The position numbers and the translations under genes were made by a program. From the NCBI RefSeq assembly GCF_017603825.1, contig NZ_CP072014.1, positions 744,001 through 808,000 of the forward strand: a stretch of 64,000 nucleotides of DNA, in the 5' to 3' direction. Within the stretch, counting starts at the first letter, position 1; each line of letters opens with the position of its first letter. Shown here one piece after another: positions 26,801 to 35,196 of this stretch. The notes beneath the pieces are model-generated. The model worked only from the letters and a program-made list of their open reading frames with translations. It was not told the origin of the DNA and made no database searches. Source of the DNA: Arthrobacter crystallopoietes. Its GTDB lineage: Bacteria > Actinomycetota > Actinomycetes > Actinomycetales > Micrococcaceae.

Positions 26801-27778
26801 CTACTTAGCCGATTCGGTGTAGAACTGGTCGGCGTTCTCAGGCGTTACGCGGGTCGAGGCGATGTTGATATTACCCTTGAGCGTTCCTTCAGCCGCACCC
26901 AGCAGCAGTTCCACATTCTTCTCGGCCAGCTCCTTGGCAGGCAGAATGTAGCCCAGCCTCCAAATGCCCTCCGGATCCTTGATCAGGTCGAGAGACTCGT
27001 CCGTCGCGTCCAAAGCGCCAAGCAAGTAATCGGGATCGTGGGCATCGACACCGTGTTCCATCAGCGCGCGATAGGCGCCGATCATTTGCCCGTCGCCCGT
27101 GGAAAGCCACACCTTCGTATCCGGATTCGCGCTGAGTTGGCTGCGCGTATTCTCCATCCCGTCCTCGACTGTCAGGGCCGGCATGTCGGCAATCTTAACG
27201 TGTGCTCCAGCATTCTGCAGGCCCTTCTTAATACCTTCGGTCCGGTCCCGGCCAAGATCGGTTTCGTAATAGCTGAAGAGGCCGACCGGGACTTCGGCGG
27301 AGCCGTATTTATCAACAATCCATTTGCCCGCTTCTTCGCCAAGTGCAACACCATCCTGAAAATTGTCGATCACCAATGCGCCCGTGATTCCATCCCATTC
27401 AGTTGCGTAGCCGACCACCGGAATACCCGCGGCGTTTGCCTGCTCAGTGACGGCAGCCATGGAGTCGGACTGAACGGGATAACCCATAATTGCCTTCACA
27501 TCTCCTCGTTGGATCCATGACTCCCAACTCGACACCTGGTTCTGGATATTCCACTGCGGATCATCACTCAGTAGTTCATATCCTGCCTTTTCGATAGCCG
27601 GTTTCATGTACGCCAGTTCGTCCACCCATATCTGAATGTCCAATCCAGCAAAACTCATGGCTACCGCTCCCTTGGAGCCAGAATCTGCTCCTTCGGCACC
27701 GGCTGATCCGCAGCCCGACAGCACAAGGGAGGCCGCGAGCCCCGCTGCGGCGACAAAGGGAATGGCGCGTAGTTTCAT
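26801..27778 (-). CDS. Substrate-binding lipoprotein of the sugar-type ABC importer
   Basis: 325-residue exported binding protein. The signal peptide MKLRAIPFVAAAGLAASL ends in the lipobox LSGC with lipidated Cys23, so it is anchored outside the membrane. The mature part reads as a type-1 periplasmic-binding fold (IMGYPVQSDSMAAVTEQANAAG, GVALGEEAGKWIVDKY, VWLSTGDGQMIGAYRALMEHG). It is the first gene of the operon that continues with the ATPase, permease, HDAC-fold hydrolase and LuxR-SBP regulator. The promoter faces the divergent polysaccharide-deacetylase gene across two matching operators. Confidence 0.92.
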   Translation of the reverse strand: MKLRAIPFVAAAGLAASLVLSGCGSAGAEGADSGSKGAVAMSFAGLDIQIWVDELAYMKPAIEKAGYELLSDDPQWNIQNQVSSWESWIQRGDVKAIMGYPVQSDSMAAVTEQANAAGIPVVGYATEWDGITGALVIDNFQDGVALGEEAGKWIVDKYGSAEVPVGLFSYYETDLGRDRTEGIKKGLQNAGAHVKIADMPALTVEDGMENTRSQLSANPDTKVWLSTGDGQMIGAYRALMEHGVDAHDPDYLLGALDATDESLDLIKDPEGIWRLGYILPAKELAEKNVELLLGAAEGTLKGNINIASTRVTPENADQFYTESAK

Positions 27779-27890
27779 TGTTTCTCCTGTTTCGGTCTGT
27801 CCAACATCAATGGCCGCATCTCCGACGCGTAAACCAAGTAAGTTCGCAAATTCCTTGTGTAATAGGACACACTGCTACAGCCATAGGCAA

Positions 27891-28002
27891 CATGCGTCAT
27901 ATGACGTACGGGATGTAACAATTTTGGTTCTTCCGCTGTGGCACGTTGCCCTACCCCAACCTCTATCCATGGCCACGGTGAAGATACGTCAAATGACGCA
28001 TG
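27891..28002. promoter_or_regulatory. Divergent control region with two inverted copies of a 20-bp operator
   Basis: The perfect palindrome CGTCATATGACG (27895-27906) and the near-identical CGTCAAATGACG (27987-27998) lie 92 bp apart. In extended form the first copy (27891-27910) matches the reverse complement of the second (27983-28002) at 17 of 20 positions. They flank the centre of the 303-bp gap between the importer operon and the plus-strand catabolic operon, so one regulator probably controls both, possibly by looping. The LuxR-SBP protein is the best candidate; LuxR-family sites are dyads of similar size. Confidence 0.72.
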
Positions 28003-28081
28003 ACTGTTGCCAAGAGTTTCAGAAGAATGGGTCATCTGCAGGAAGTCGATTGGCGGCATAGAAGAAAGCAGAGGTAGAGAA

Positions 28082-28879
28082 ATGTTCGATTGGCCTCAAG
28101 GTCATCGTTACGGGGCGACGGTGAGCTTTGACTTCGACGCAGAAGAGGTATGGGTTGGCGAAAACCCTGAAAACGCCTGCAGACCGGGCGTCCTGTCCCA
28201 AGGGGCTTACGGCCCGAAGGTCGCCATGCCCCTGATCCTGGACCTGCTCGAGCGGCACGGTGTCGCCGCCACTTTTTTCATATGCGGCCGCGATGCCGAG
28301 CGTCACCCGGAATCCATCCAATCAATTCTGGCGGCGGGCCACGAAATCGCCCATCACGGCTATACGCATATATCGCCGACCGTGCTGTCCCTCGAGGAGG
28401 AAACTATCGAGATCAAGCGTGGGCTCAAAGCATTGCAGGACCTAGGAGCAGAGGTTGCAGGTTACCGTTCGCCCTCATGGGACTTCAGCGACAAGACGCT
28501 CGACCTACTGCAATCCCACGGGTTTGAATACTCCTCCAATCTGTTGGACGACATCGTCCCCTACCGTCACGCCTCACATGATCTTGTTGAACTGCCCGTG
28601 TCGTGGATCCTGGACGATGCGCCGCACTTCTGGTTCGCAAACGATACATGGGAGAAGACGATACGGTCCCCGCGAGAAGTGTTGGACGTCTGGCTTCCCG
28701 AGATTGACGGCATCGCCTCACTGGGAGGTCATGTCATGCTCACCATGCACCCAATGATCATTGGACGACCCTCCCGACTTGAGATGCTAAATTCCGTGCT
28801 TGCACATCTAGCCACCACGGGTGCCTGGATCCGAACCGCCCGGGAAACTGCCCAACTGGTAAGCGGACGAGTCCCATGA
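28082..28879 (+). CDS. Polysaccharide deacetylase-family amidohydrolase
   Basis: 265-residue NodB-fold metal hydrolase. The start is ATG 28082 (MFDWPQGHRYGATVSFDFDAEE), with AGAGG upstream. Motif 1 is SFDFD (Asp17/Asp19), motif 2 HEIAHHGYTH (His91, His92, His96) and motif 3 YRSPSWDFS. It has no signal peptide, so it is cytoplasmic and unlikely to act on cell-wall polysaccharide. Soluble relatives include PuuE-type allantoinase and cyclic imidases that open rings by C-N hydrolysis. Its stop overlaps the next SDR start by 4 bp. A second paralogue sits at 53929-54852 in another catabolic cluster. Confidence 0.88.
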   Translation: MFDWPQGHRYGATVSFDFDAEEVWVGENPENACRPGVLSQGAYGPKVAMPLILDLLERHGVAATFFICGRDAERHPESIQSILAAGHEIAHHGYTHISPTVLSLEEETIEIKRGLKALQDLGAEVAGYRSPSWDFSDKTLDLLQSHGFEYSSNLLDDIVPYRHASHDLVELPVSWILDDAPHFWFANDTWEKTIRSPREVLDVWLPEIDGIASLGGHVMLTMHPMIIGRPSRLEMLNSVLAHLATTGAWIRTARETAQLVSGRVP

Positions 28880-29676
28880 AGATGCATTTAGAAGAGACAA
28901 CCGGGGCAGAGATGCCCGGCCGGGTTGCCATAGTGACCGGCGCCGCTCAGGGACTTGGCAAATCTATTGCCTCCTCTTTGCTCGGAGCCGGCTACCGGGT
29001 TGTCGCGAGCGATATCGCGCCTTCCCTACCCGAGTCCCTGCATGCCCACAACGGAACCAGTTTGGTCCATGCAGTCACCGACATGGCCGGCCTCGCATCC
29101 GCACGTGAATTGGTGGATCTGGCCATGGACAGCTTCGGTCGCTGCGACGCCGTGGTGAACAATGCCGGCGTAGGGGGGCCCAGCATCGGCTTTCATACAA
29201 CTACGAATGAGCAAATAGCCCGTGTTCTGGAGGTGAACCTGTTGGGCGCCGCCCGGCTATGCCGTGAGGCCATCCCACACCTGCGCAGAAGCGGCCAAGG
29301 GCGCATCATCAACATCGGATCATTATTCGCTGACCATCCAGCACCTAATGGGGCAGCCTATTCCATGTCCAAGGCTGGCTTAGCTGCCCTGACTCGGTGC
29401 ATCGCAGTCGAGGAAGGCATGCACGGGATTACCGCCAACACTATTGCGCCGGGCTACATCTTGACGGAAATGCATGAAGAGGAGGTGGCGATGCAGGCGC
29501 AGCGGCAGGGGATCCCGTTTGAGGAACATTTGGAGCAGTTGCGTTCCACCGTACCGCTCCAGCGGCACGGCACTGGACGCGACGTGGCAGGAGCCGTGTT
29601 GTGGCTGCTCTCGGGAGATGCAGCATATGTTTCCGGGCAGACGATTCATGTCAATGGGGCCTTGGTCTCGTCATAA
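28876..29676 (+). CDS. SDR family NAD(P)-dependent oxidoreductase
   Basis: 266-residue classical short-chain dehydrogenase. The cofactor motif TGAAQGLGKS is at 21-30, NNAG at 95-98, and the catalytic pair Tyr162/Lys166 in AAYSMSKAG with the Ser in NIGSL. The acidic residue after beta-2 (VASDIA) favours NAD+. It overlaps the preceding hydrolase gene by 4 bp (ATGA). It probably oxidises an alcohol or reduces a keto intermediate in the pathway; the substrate is unknown. Confidence 0.9.
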   Translation: MKMHLEETTGAEMPGRVAIVTGAAQGLGKSIASSLLGAGYRVVASDIAPSLPESLHAHNGTSLVHAVTDMAGLASARELVDLAMDSFGRCDAVVNNAGVGGPSIGFHTTTNEQIARVLEVNLLGAARLCREAIPHLRRSGQGRIINIGSLFADHPAPNGAAYSMSKAGLAALTRCIAVEEGMHGITANTIAPGYILTEMHEEEVAMQAQRQGIPFEEHLEQLRSTVPLQRHGTGRDVAGAVLWLLSGDAAYVSGQTIHVNGALVSS

Positions 29677-29734
29677 CAGAATTACCGCCCTAGCGGTTGT
29701 AACGACAATTTCGGCAGAAAGGGCCTCAACGTTG

Positions 29735-30883
29735 GTGGCAGGAAAATTTCCAAGAATTAGAGTTTCCGGGGGTCCCTTTGAAAGGGGACATCAATACGGG
29801 TCACAGGCGCAGGGGCAGGTGCTGGCGGCTCGGGCTGGCTATGAGCAGTCCTTCGCCCAGGCGGGGCTGCGATGGTCCGATGCCGTGGTATTTTCCGAAC
29901 GCTATCTGGAGCCCGTCCGGGATTCTTTCCCGTGGCTGATGACTGAGATAGAAGGAATTGCCGACGGGGCAGGAATCCCTTTCGAGGATATCTTTGCCAT
30001 GAATTGCCGCACCGAAATCCTCTGGGCAGCATTCACGGACCGCGCCGGCGAGAGAGCTCGGCGGTACGGAAGCGAATGCAGTTCATTCGCTCTCACTCCA
30101 GCGAGGACTTCGTCCGGCCATACTCTCGTGGGACAGAATTGGGACTGGCTGCTGCACGGCTTCGAAAGTGTGGTGCTGTTGGAGGTGGAGCGAGAAGACC
30201 ACCCCAATTTCGTCACGATCGTTGAAGCGGGGCTGCTGGCCAAAACCACACTGAATTCCGCAGGCCTTGGTATAGCTGTCAACACCTTGGTCTCTTCCCT
30301 GGACAACGGGCAGAAAGGTGTGCCATTCCATGTTCTGATCCGCGCCCTAGCAGACTGTCGGACAGCTTTCGATGCCGTTGAAACTTTGTCCTCCCATTAC
30401 CGGGCCTCATCAGGGAACTTCGTCGTCGGCGGCCCAGGCGGAGGGATTCTTAATATCGAAACGGCGCCAGGGGATGCCCGGACCGTCCGGCCGTTGATGG
30501 CCCGCAGCGGGGCACTGCTCCACACCAATCATTTCCTAGAAGAAATAGTCGGCGGCCACGACCTTGCTGGCAACGCGATGGCTGACAGCTTCATTCGCCT
30601 CCAGCGTATGCGCGAACTCGTAGCCGGGCGTCAGGAACCCTCCACCATCGACTCCCTCGACCTTGCTTTGAAGGACCACGTGGATTTTCCTGGCTCCATC
30701 TGCTGCCACCCAGACCCCCGGTTCGCCGAAGCCGAACGTTGGTCCACAGTCATGTCCGTTGTGATGGATCTTGAAGACCGGACCCTCCATCTGGCCGAGG
30801 GAAACCCCTGCGAAGCAAGGCGAGAGCCGTTGGACTTCCGCCCGTTCCTGACCAACGTCCTCGAGGGAGCACCCCGTGTCTGA
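29735..30883 (+). CDS. C45 family peptidase/acyl-CoA:6-aminopenicillanate acyltransferase-like hydrolase
   Basis: 382-residue Ntn-type hydrolase of the C45 family. Start choice is difficult: GTG 29735 or TTG 29732, both after AGAAAGGG; I use GTG. Cys115 in YGSECSSFAL is the expected nucleophile exposed by self-cleavage. Supporting motifs are GIADGAGIPFEDIFAMNCRTE, HTLVGQNWDWLLHG and SSGNFVVGGPGGGILNIE. The family includes isopenicillin N acyltransferase and amidases that cut N-acyl amides. In this operon an N-acyl amidase role, complementing the HDAC-fold enzyme, is the simplest reading. It overlaps the next SDR gene by 8 bp. Confidence 0.82.
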   Translation: MAGKFPRIRVSGGPFERGHQYGSQAQGQVLAARAGYEQSFAQAGLRWSDAVVFSERYLEPVRDSFPWLMTEIEGIADGAGIPFEDIFAMNCRTEILWAAFTDRAGERARRYGSECSSFALTPARTSSGHTLVGQNWDWLLHGFESVVLLEVEREDHPNFVTIVEAGLLAKTTLNSAGLGIAVNTLVSSLDNGQKGVPFHVLIRALADCRTAFDAVETLSSHYRASSGNFVVGGPGGGILNIETAPGDARTVRPLMARSGALLHTNHFLEEIVGGHDLAGNAMADSFIRLQRMRELVAGRQEPSTIDSLDLALKDHVDFPGSICCHPDPRFAEAERWSTVMSVVMDLEDRTLHLAEGNPCEARREPLDFRPFLTNVLEGAPRV

Positions 30884-31607
30884 GCTCGGCCCGGTATTAG
30901 CGATCACCGGAGCGGCCTCAGGAATTGGCGCGTCCACCGTCCAGCTTGCACTCAATAGCGGCTACCGGGTCGTGGCCCTAGACAAGAAGACACCGGAGTT
31001 CACCGAAAGGGATGAGTTGCTCCAGGTCTCTTGTGATATCACGGAAGTGACTGCACTCGAACAGATTCTAGAACGCGTGGAAGAACGCTGGCCGGAGGGG
31101 TTGGAAGCGCTAATCCACTGTGCCGGCATCTACCGAACATCAGCTTCGGAGGACGCGGACTTAGCTTTGTGGCAGGAAGTCCAACACGTGAATGTCACCG
31201 GAAGCTACTTGGTCGCCTCGGTGTTGGGACGGCCGATGCTCAGACAGGGCAGAGGCAGCATCGTCTTTCTGAGTTCGATCGCCTACTCGCTCGGGGATGG
31301 GCGGGAGCCCAGTGCCGCCTACGCGGCCAGTAAGGGCGCCGTTGTATCACTCGGCCGTCAGTTAGCGGCCGAGTGGGGGCCCCGCGGTGTCCGGACAAAT
31401 GTGGTGGCTCCCGGCGTCATCGATACCCCAATGACGACCATCGTCAACAACGTGGAGGGCCTAGGCAAGGTCTTAGAAAACATTCCGCTGCAACGCCTCG
31501 GGGAGGCCGAAGAGGTTGCCCAGGCCTGCCTATACCTGGCTAGCCGGAACGCCAGCTACGTCAACGGAGTCGTTCTTCCGGTGGATGGCGGTCAAACCAT
31601 TGTTTAG
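30876..31607 (+). CDS. SDR family oxidoreductase
   Basis: 243-residue short-chain dehydrogenase starting at GTG 30876 (MSELGPVLAITGAASGIGAS), overlapping the C45-family gene by 8 bp. Cofactor motif is TGAASGIG at 11-18, catalytic Tyr149/Lys153 in AAYAASKG, and the acidic end of beta-2 (ALDKK) suggests NAD+. It is only distantly similar to the SDR three genes upstream, so the two probably act on different steps. The GGAG upstream lies inside the preceding coding sequence. Confidence 0.9.
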   Translation: MSELGPVLAITGAASGIGASTVQLALNSGYRVVALDKKTPEFTERDELLQVSCDITEVTALEQILERVEERWPEGLEALIHCAGIYRTSASEDADLALWQEVQHVNVTGSYLVASVLGRPMLRQGRGSIVFLSSIAYSLGDGREPSAAYAASKGAVVSLGRQLAAEWGPRGVRTNVVAPGVIDTPMTTIVNNVEGLGKVLENIPLQRLGEAEEVAQACLYLASRNASYVNGVVLPVDGGQTIV

Positions 31608-31710
31608 GCCGCCGACGCCGGACATAGATCACGTAAGTCCATATGAGTCTTCAGAGTCAGACCCGACTTCTAACCACTAAACATCGCCATCAATTTTCCT
31701 AAGGAAACCC

Positions 31711-33057
31711 ATGATCCCTGCCACGAGCACGGCACAAGAAATAAGCCTAAGCCGTGTACTCAGGCTGCCATCTGCAGTCCTGTTCGGTTTGGCCTACATG
31801 CTCCCGTTGACGGTCTTTACTACCTTCGGCATCGTCAACCAGCTGACCGAAGGCCACATCATCTCTTCCTATATCGTCACGCTCGTGGCGATGCTGTTCA
31901 CGGCGGCCAGCTATGCCAAGATGGCACGCGCCTTTCCGGTCGCCGGCTCCGCTTACACCTACACCCGCAAAACATTGGGCGGACACATCGGTTTCATGAG
32001 CGGGTGGACACTGCTGCTGGACTACCTGATGATGCCGATGATCACGTACCTCGTGATCGGCATCTACATGGAAGCAAGCTTCCCCGCGATTCCCCAAGCC
32101 GTTTGGATTGTCCTGTCGATGGTCGTGGTCACCGGGCTCAACATCCTCGGTATCAAACTGATCTCGAAGACCAGCAGCATTCTCTTAGCCGTGCAGGCCG
32201 TGTTCCTGATCGTTTTCGCGGTGATGGCGCTGCGTGCGGCTTCCGGGAATCCGATGCCCTCCATCGTCGACATGCTCATTGGCCAGGGTCCCGGCGTCGC
32301 CGTGATCTTCTCGGGTGCCGCGATTCTGTGCCTGTCCTTCCTCGGCTTTGACGCTGTCTCCGCCCTCGCCGAAGAAACCGTGGACGCACGGCGGATCGTG
32401 CCCAAGGCAATCATTCTGGTCACATTGATCGGCGGTCTGCTGTTCATCGTCATCTCGCTGCTGGCCAACCTGGTTTTCCCGGATTGGACGGCCTACTCCA
32501 GCGTTGACGCGGCGGCGTTGGATGTGACCCGCGCCGCAGGAGGACCGTTCCTTGAGGCGTTCTTCACGGCTGCCTACATTGCCGGATGCTTCGGGGCAGT
32601 GCTGGCATCCCAGACGACCGTCTCCCGCATCCTCTTTTCCATGGGTCGGGACGGCGTCCTTCCACGGCGGGTCTTTGGCTACGTGCATCCCAAGTACCGG
32701 ACGCCTATCTACGCCATCGTGATTGTCGGAGCAATCGGCCTCATTGCGCTGGTCATGGATCTTACGCTCGCTTCATCACTGATCAGCTTCGGCGCTTTAG
32801 CCGCCTTCAGCATGGTCAACCTGTCCGTCATCAAGCATTACTACATCAAAAACGGCCAGCGCCGTGGAATAGACCTCCTCCGATATCTGGTAGCTCCCCT
32901 GTTGGGCCTGGCCCTGTGCGTCTGGCTCTGGACAAGCCTGTCCCCGGTCGCTTTCGTCGTCGGCATCGGCTGGATGCTGGCCGGTCTGGCTTACCTGGCC
33001 ACGATGACCCGAGGATTCAGGCAGAGCCCGCCGGAGCTCAACCTCGCTGACGACTAG
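31711..33057 (+). CDS. APC family amino acid/polyamine permease
   Basis: 448-residue inner-membrane transporter with about 12 helices. Signatures are FGLAYMLPLTVFTTFGIVNQ, FPVAGSAYTYTRKTLGGHIGF (the APC TM3 region) and FLGFDAVSALAEETVDARRIVPKA. The TAAGGA ribosome-binding site is clear. It lies 103 bp after the second SDR gene and 76 bp before the hydantoinase A gene. Given the putrescine/GABA-type enzymes downstream, polyamine or amino-acid uptake is likely. Confidence 0.92.
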   Translation: MIPATSTAQEISLSRVLRLPSAVLFGLAYMLPLTVFTTFGIVNQLTEGHIISSYIVTLVAMLFTAASYAKMARAFPVAGSAYTYTRKTLGGHIGFMSGWTLLLDYLMMPMITYLVIGIYMEASFPAIPQAVWIVLSMVVVTGLNILGIKLISKTSSILLAVQAVFLIVFAVMALRAASGNPMPSIVDMLIGQGPGVAVIFSGAAILCLSFLGFDAVSALAEETVDARRIVPKAIILVTLIGGLLFIVISLLANLVFPDWTAYSSVDAAALDVTRAAGGPFLEAFFTAAYIAGCFGAVLASQTTVSRILFSMGRDGVLPRRVFGYVHPKYRTPIYAIVIVGAIGLIALVMDLTLASSLISFGALAAFSMVNLSVIKHYYIKNGQRRGIDLLRYLVAPLLGLALCVWLWTSLSPVAFVVGIGWMLAGLAYLATMTRGFRQSPPELNLADD

Positions 33058-33133
33058 CCGGCAGCACCTTCCCTACCCTCGGCCGCGACCGCGTCGTCGT
33101 CCGGCCTCAAACCCTGAACTGAAAGCAGTAACG

Positions 33134-35194
33134 ATGACTACTACTTCCGTGCCCCGATGGACCGTGAGCATCGATGCGGGCGGCACCTTCACCGATGCCA
33201 TTGCCCGCTCGGATGACGGCCGTTCACTGGTTGCCAAGGTTGCCTCGACACCGGCCGATCCCTCGCATGGACTCACCAACGCTGTTGCAGAACTAGCGGC
33301 TCAAGGCATGCCGCTCGAGGATGTAGCACTGGTTTGCCACGGCACCACCGTTGCCACCAACGCCACCTTGACCGGTAACCTGGCCACAGTCGCGCTGGTG
33401 ACAACCAAGGGCTTCCGCGATGTTCTGGCCTACCGGCAGGGCAGCCGTCCCGACGTTTACAGCCTCTCGCCCGAACGACCCCGTGAACTCGTCGATCGCT
33501 ATGCCCGCTTCGAGGTGGATGAACGGATCAGCAGCGACGGGAGCATCCTCCGGCCGCTGCGCGACGAGGACGTCGCCGCAGTCCTCGACGGCATTGCCGA
33601 GGTGCAGCCCGAAGCCATCGCGGTCAGTTTGCTCTTCAGCTACCTCAACCCGGTCCATGAGCACCAGCTCCTGAGCGCGATGGAAGCGCGTTTCCCGGAT
33701 ACTCCGATCACCATCTCCAGCCAGGTGGCCCGCGAGTTCCGGGAATACCCGCGGACCGCGACCACCGTGATCAATGCCGCCCTGCGCCCCGTAGTGGCTG
33801 CCTATCTGCAGCGCGCTGCCACCGCCCTGGAAGGCAGCGGCGTCGCCGCCCCGTTCCAGGTCATGCAGTCAAACGGGGGCTGCGTTCCCGCCGAACGGGC
33901 CGGCGCGCAAGCGCATCGGCTGATCCTCTCCGGGCCGGCAGGCGGCGTGAGCGGACTAGTGCGTGCAGCAGACGAACACGGCCTCAACAATGTCATCAGC
34001 CTCGATATGGGCGGCACCAGCGTCGACGTCTGTTTGGTTCGTGATTCGAAGGCTCCATACACGAGCACGCAGGAAGTGCAGGACCACGTCCTGGTCGCTC
34101 CTACCGTGGACATCCACACCATCGGTGCCGGCGGCGGAAGCATTGCCTGGGTAGACCGGACGCAACGCCTCCGCGTTGGCCCCCAGTCGGCCAAGGCCGT
34201 CCCCGGTCCCGCCAGCTACGGACGCGGCGGTACGGAGGCAACGCTGACGGATGCCCACGTAGTGCTGGGAACCCTGGGCACGGACGCTCTCGCCGGCGAC
34301 CTGCGCCTGGACAAGACCGCCGCCGAAACAGCGGTAAAGGAAATCGGCAGCCAGCTGGACATGGAAGTGCCCGAGGCCGCGGAGGCGATCCTGGCCATCG
34401 CGCTTGCGCATATGGTCCGGGCAGTCCGCAAGGTCAGTGTGGAGCGCGGACTCGATCCGCGTGAGTTCACCCTTTTCCCCTTCGGCGGTGCCGGCCCGCT
34501 GCACGCGGGCATGCTGCTGCGCCACCTCGGCCTGGCCAGCGTAGTTGTGCCGCTGCAGCCAGGGCTCTTCTCCGCCGACGGACTGCTGGCCGCCGGCCTC
34601 CGGGTCGACGACGCGCAGACGGTACTCAAGCCCGTCAGCCCCGATGCGCTGCCGCCCATCAGGGACTGGCTGGAGGAACGGCGGCGGGCCCTGACCGACC
34701 AGATCATTTCCGACGGGGCCGCCGCAGATACCGTGGAAGTCCAAGCCACCATTGACGCCCGCTATCTCGGACAGGGCTATGAGCTCACCGTCAACGTGGA
34801 GGGCACAGATCTTGAGCAGCTCACCCAAATCGCCGAGAAGTTCCATCCTGCCCATGCCGAGCTTTACGGCCACAGCTCCCCGCAGGAAACGGTAGAGATG
34901 GTCACGGTTCGGATTGCCGCCACCGGACAATTCCAACGTGTGCCGTCCTCCCCTATCGCGCAGGGAACCGCAGAGCTTCCGGAGAACGCAATGATCGGCA
35001 CCCGGTTTGTCCGGCTGCCCGGCAGCGGTGAAACGGAGACCATCGTTCTCAACAGGTCCAAGCTCTTGGCCGGCAACATCATCACGGGTCCGGCGATCAT
35101 CACCCAGATGGACGCGACCACAGTCATGCTCAAAGGCCAGACCGGCTTGGTAGCCGCCAACGGCGACATCATCATCACGGAGGACAAGAAATAG
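33134..35194 (+). CDS. Hydantoinase/oxoprolinase subunit A (HyuA-like, ATP-dependent)
   Basis: 686-residue ATPase subunit of the hydantoinase A/oxoprolinase family. The phosphate-binding loop DAGGTFTDAI (about 14-23) and the second LDMGGTSVDVC are the acetate/sugar kinase-like ATP motifs; HTIGAGGGSIAW and FPFGGAGPLHA are family-specific. With the HyuB-like partner 2 bp downstream it forms an ATP-driven enzyme that opens hydantoins, 5-oxoproline or lactams, as in OplBA for caprolactam and pyrrolidinone. In this context 2-pyrrolidinone or a related gamma-lactam feeding into GABA is a good candidate. Confidence 0.92.
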   Translation: MTTTSVPRWTVSIDAGGTFTDAIARSDDGRSLVAKVASTPADPSHGLTNAVAELAAQGMPLEDVALVCHGTTVATNATLTGNLATVALVTTKGFRDVLAYRQGSRPDVYSLSPERPRELVDRYARFEVDERISSDGSILRPLRDEDVAAVLDGIAEVQPEAIAVSLLFSYLNPVHEHQLLSAMEARFPDTPITISSQVAREFREYPRTATTVINAALRPVVAAYLQRAATALEGSGVAAPFQVMQSNGGCVPAERAGAQAHRLILSGPAGGVSGLVRAADEHGLNNVISLDMGGTSVDVCLVRDSKAPYTSTQEVQDHVLVAPTVDIHTIGAGGGSIAWVDRTQRLRVGPQSAKAVPGPASYGRGGTEATLTDAHVVLGTLGTDALAGDLRLDKTAAETAVKEIGSQLDMEVPEAAEAILAIALAHMVRAVRKVSVERGLDPREFTLFPFGGAGPLHAGMLLRHLGLASVVVPLQPGLFSADGLLAAGLRVDDAQTVLKPVSPDALPPIRDWLEERRRALTDQIISDGAAADTVEVQATIDARYLGQGYELTVNVEGTDLEQLTQIAEKFHPAHAELYGHSSPQETVEMVTVRIAATGQFQRVPSSPIAQGTAELPENAMIGTRFVRLPGSGETETIVLNRSKLLAGNIITGPAIITQMDATTVMLKGQTGLVAANGDIIITEDKK

Positions 35195-35196
35195 CC

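Noticed and set aside
24238-27778. Reading the ABC importer as a ribose transporter
   Set aside because: The components are ribose-type by family, but no sugar kinase, isomerase or other sugar gene is present and all neighbours are amide/amine enzymes.
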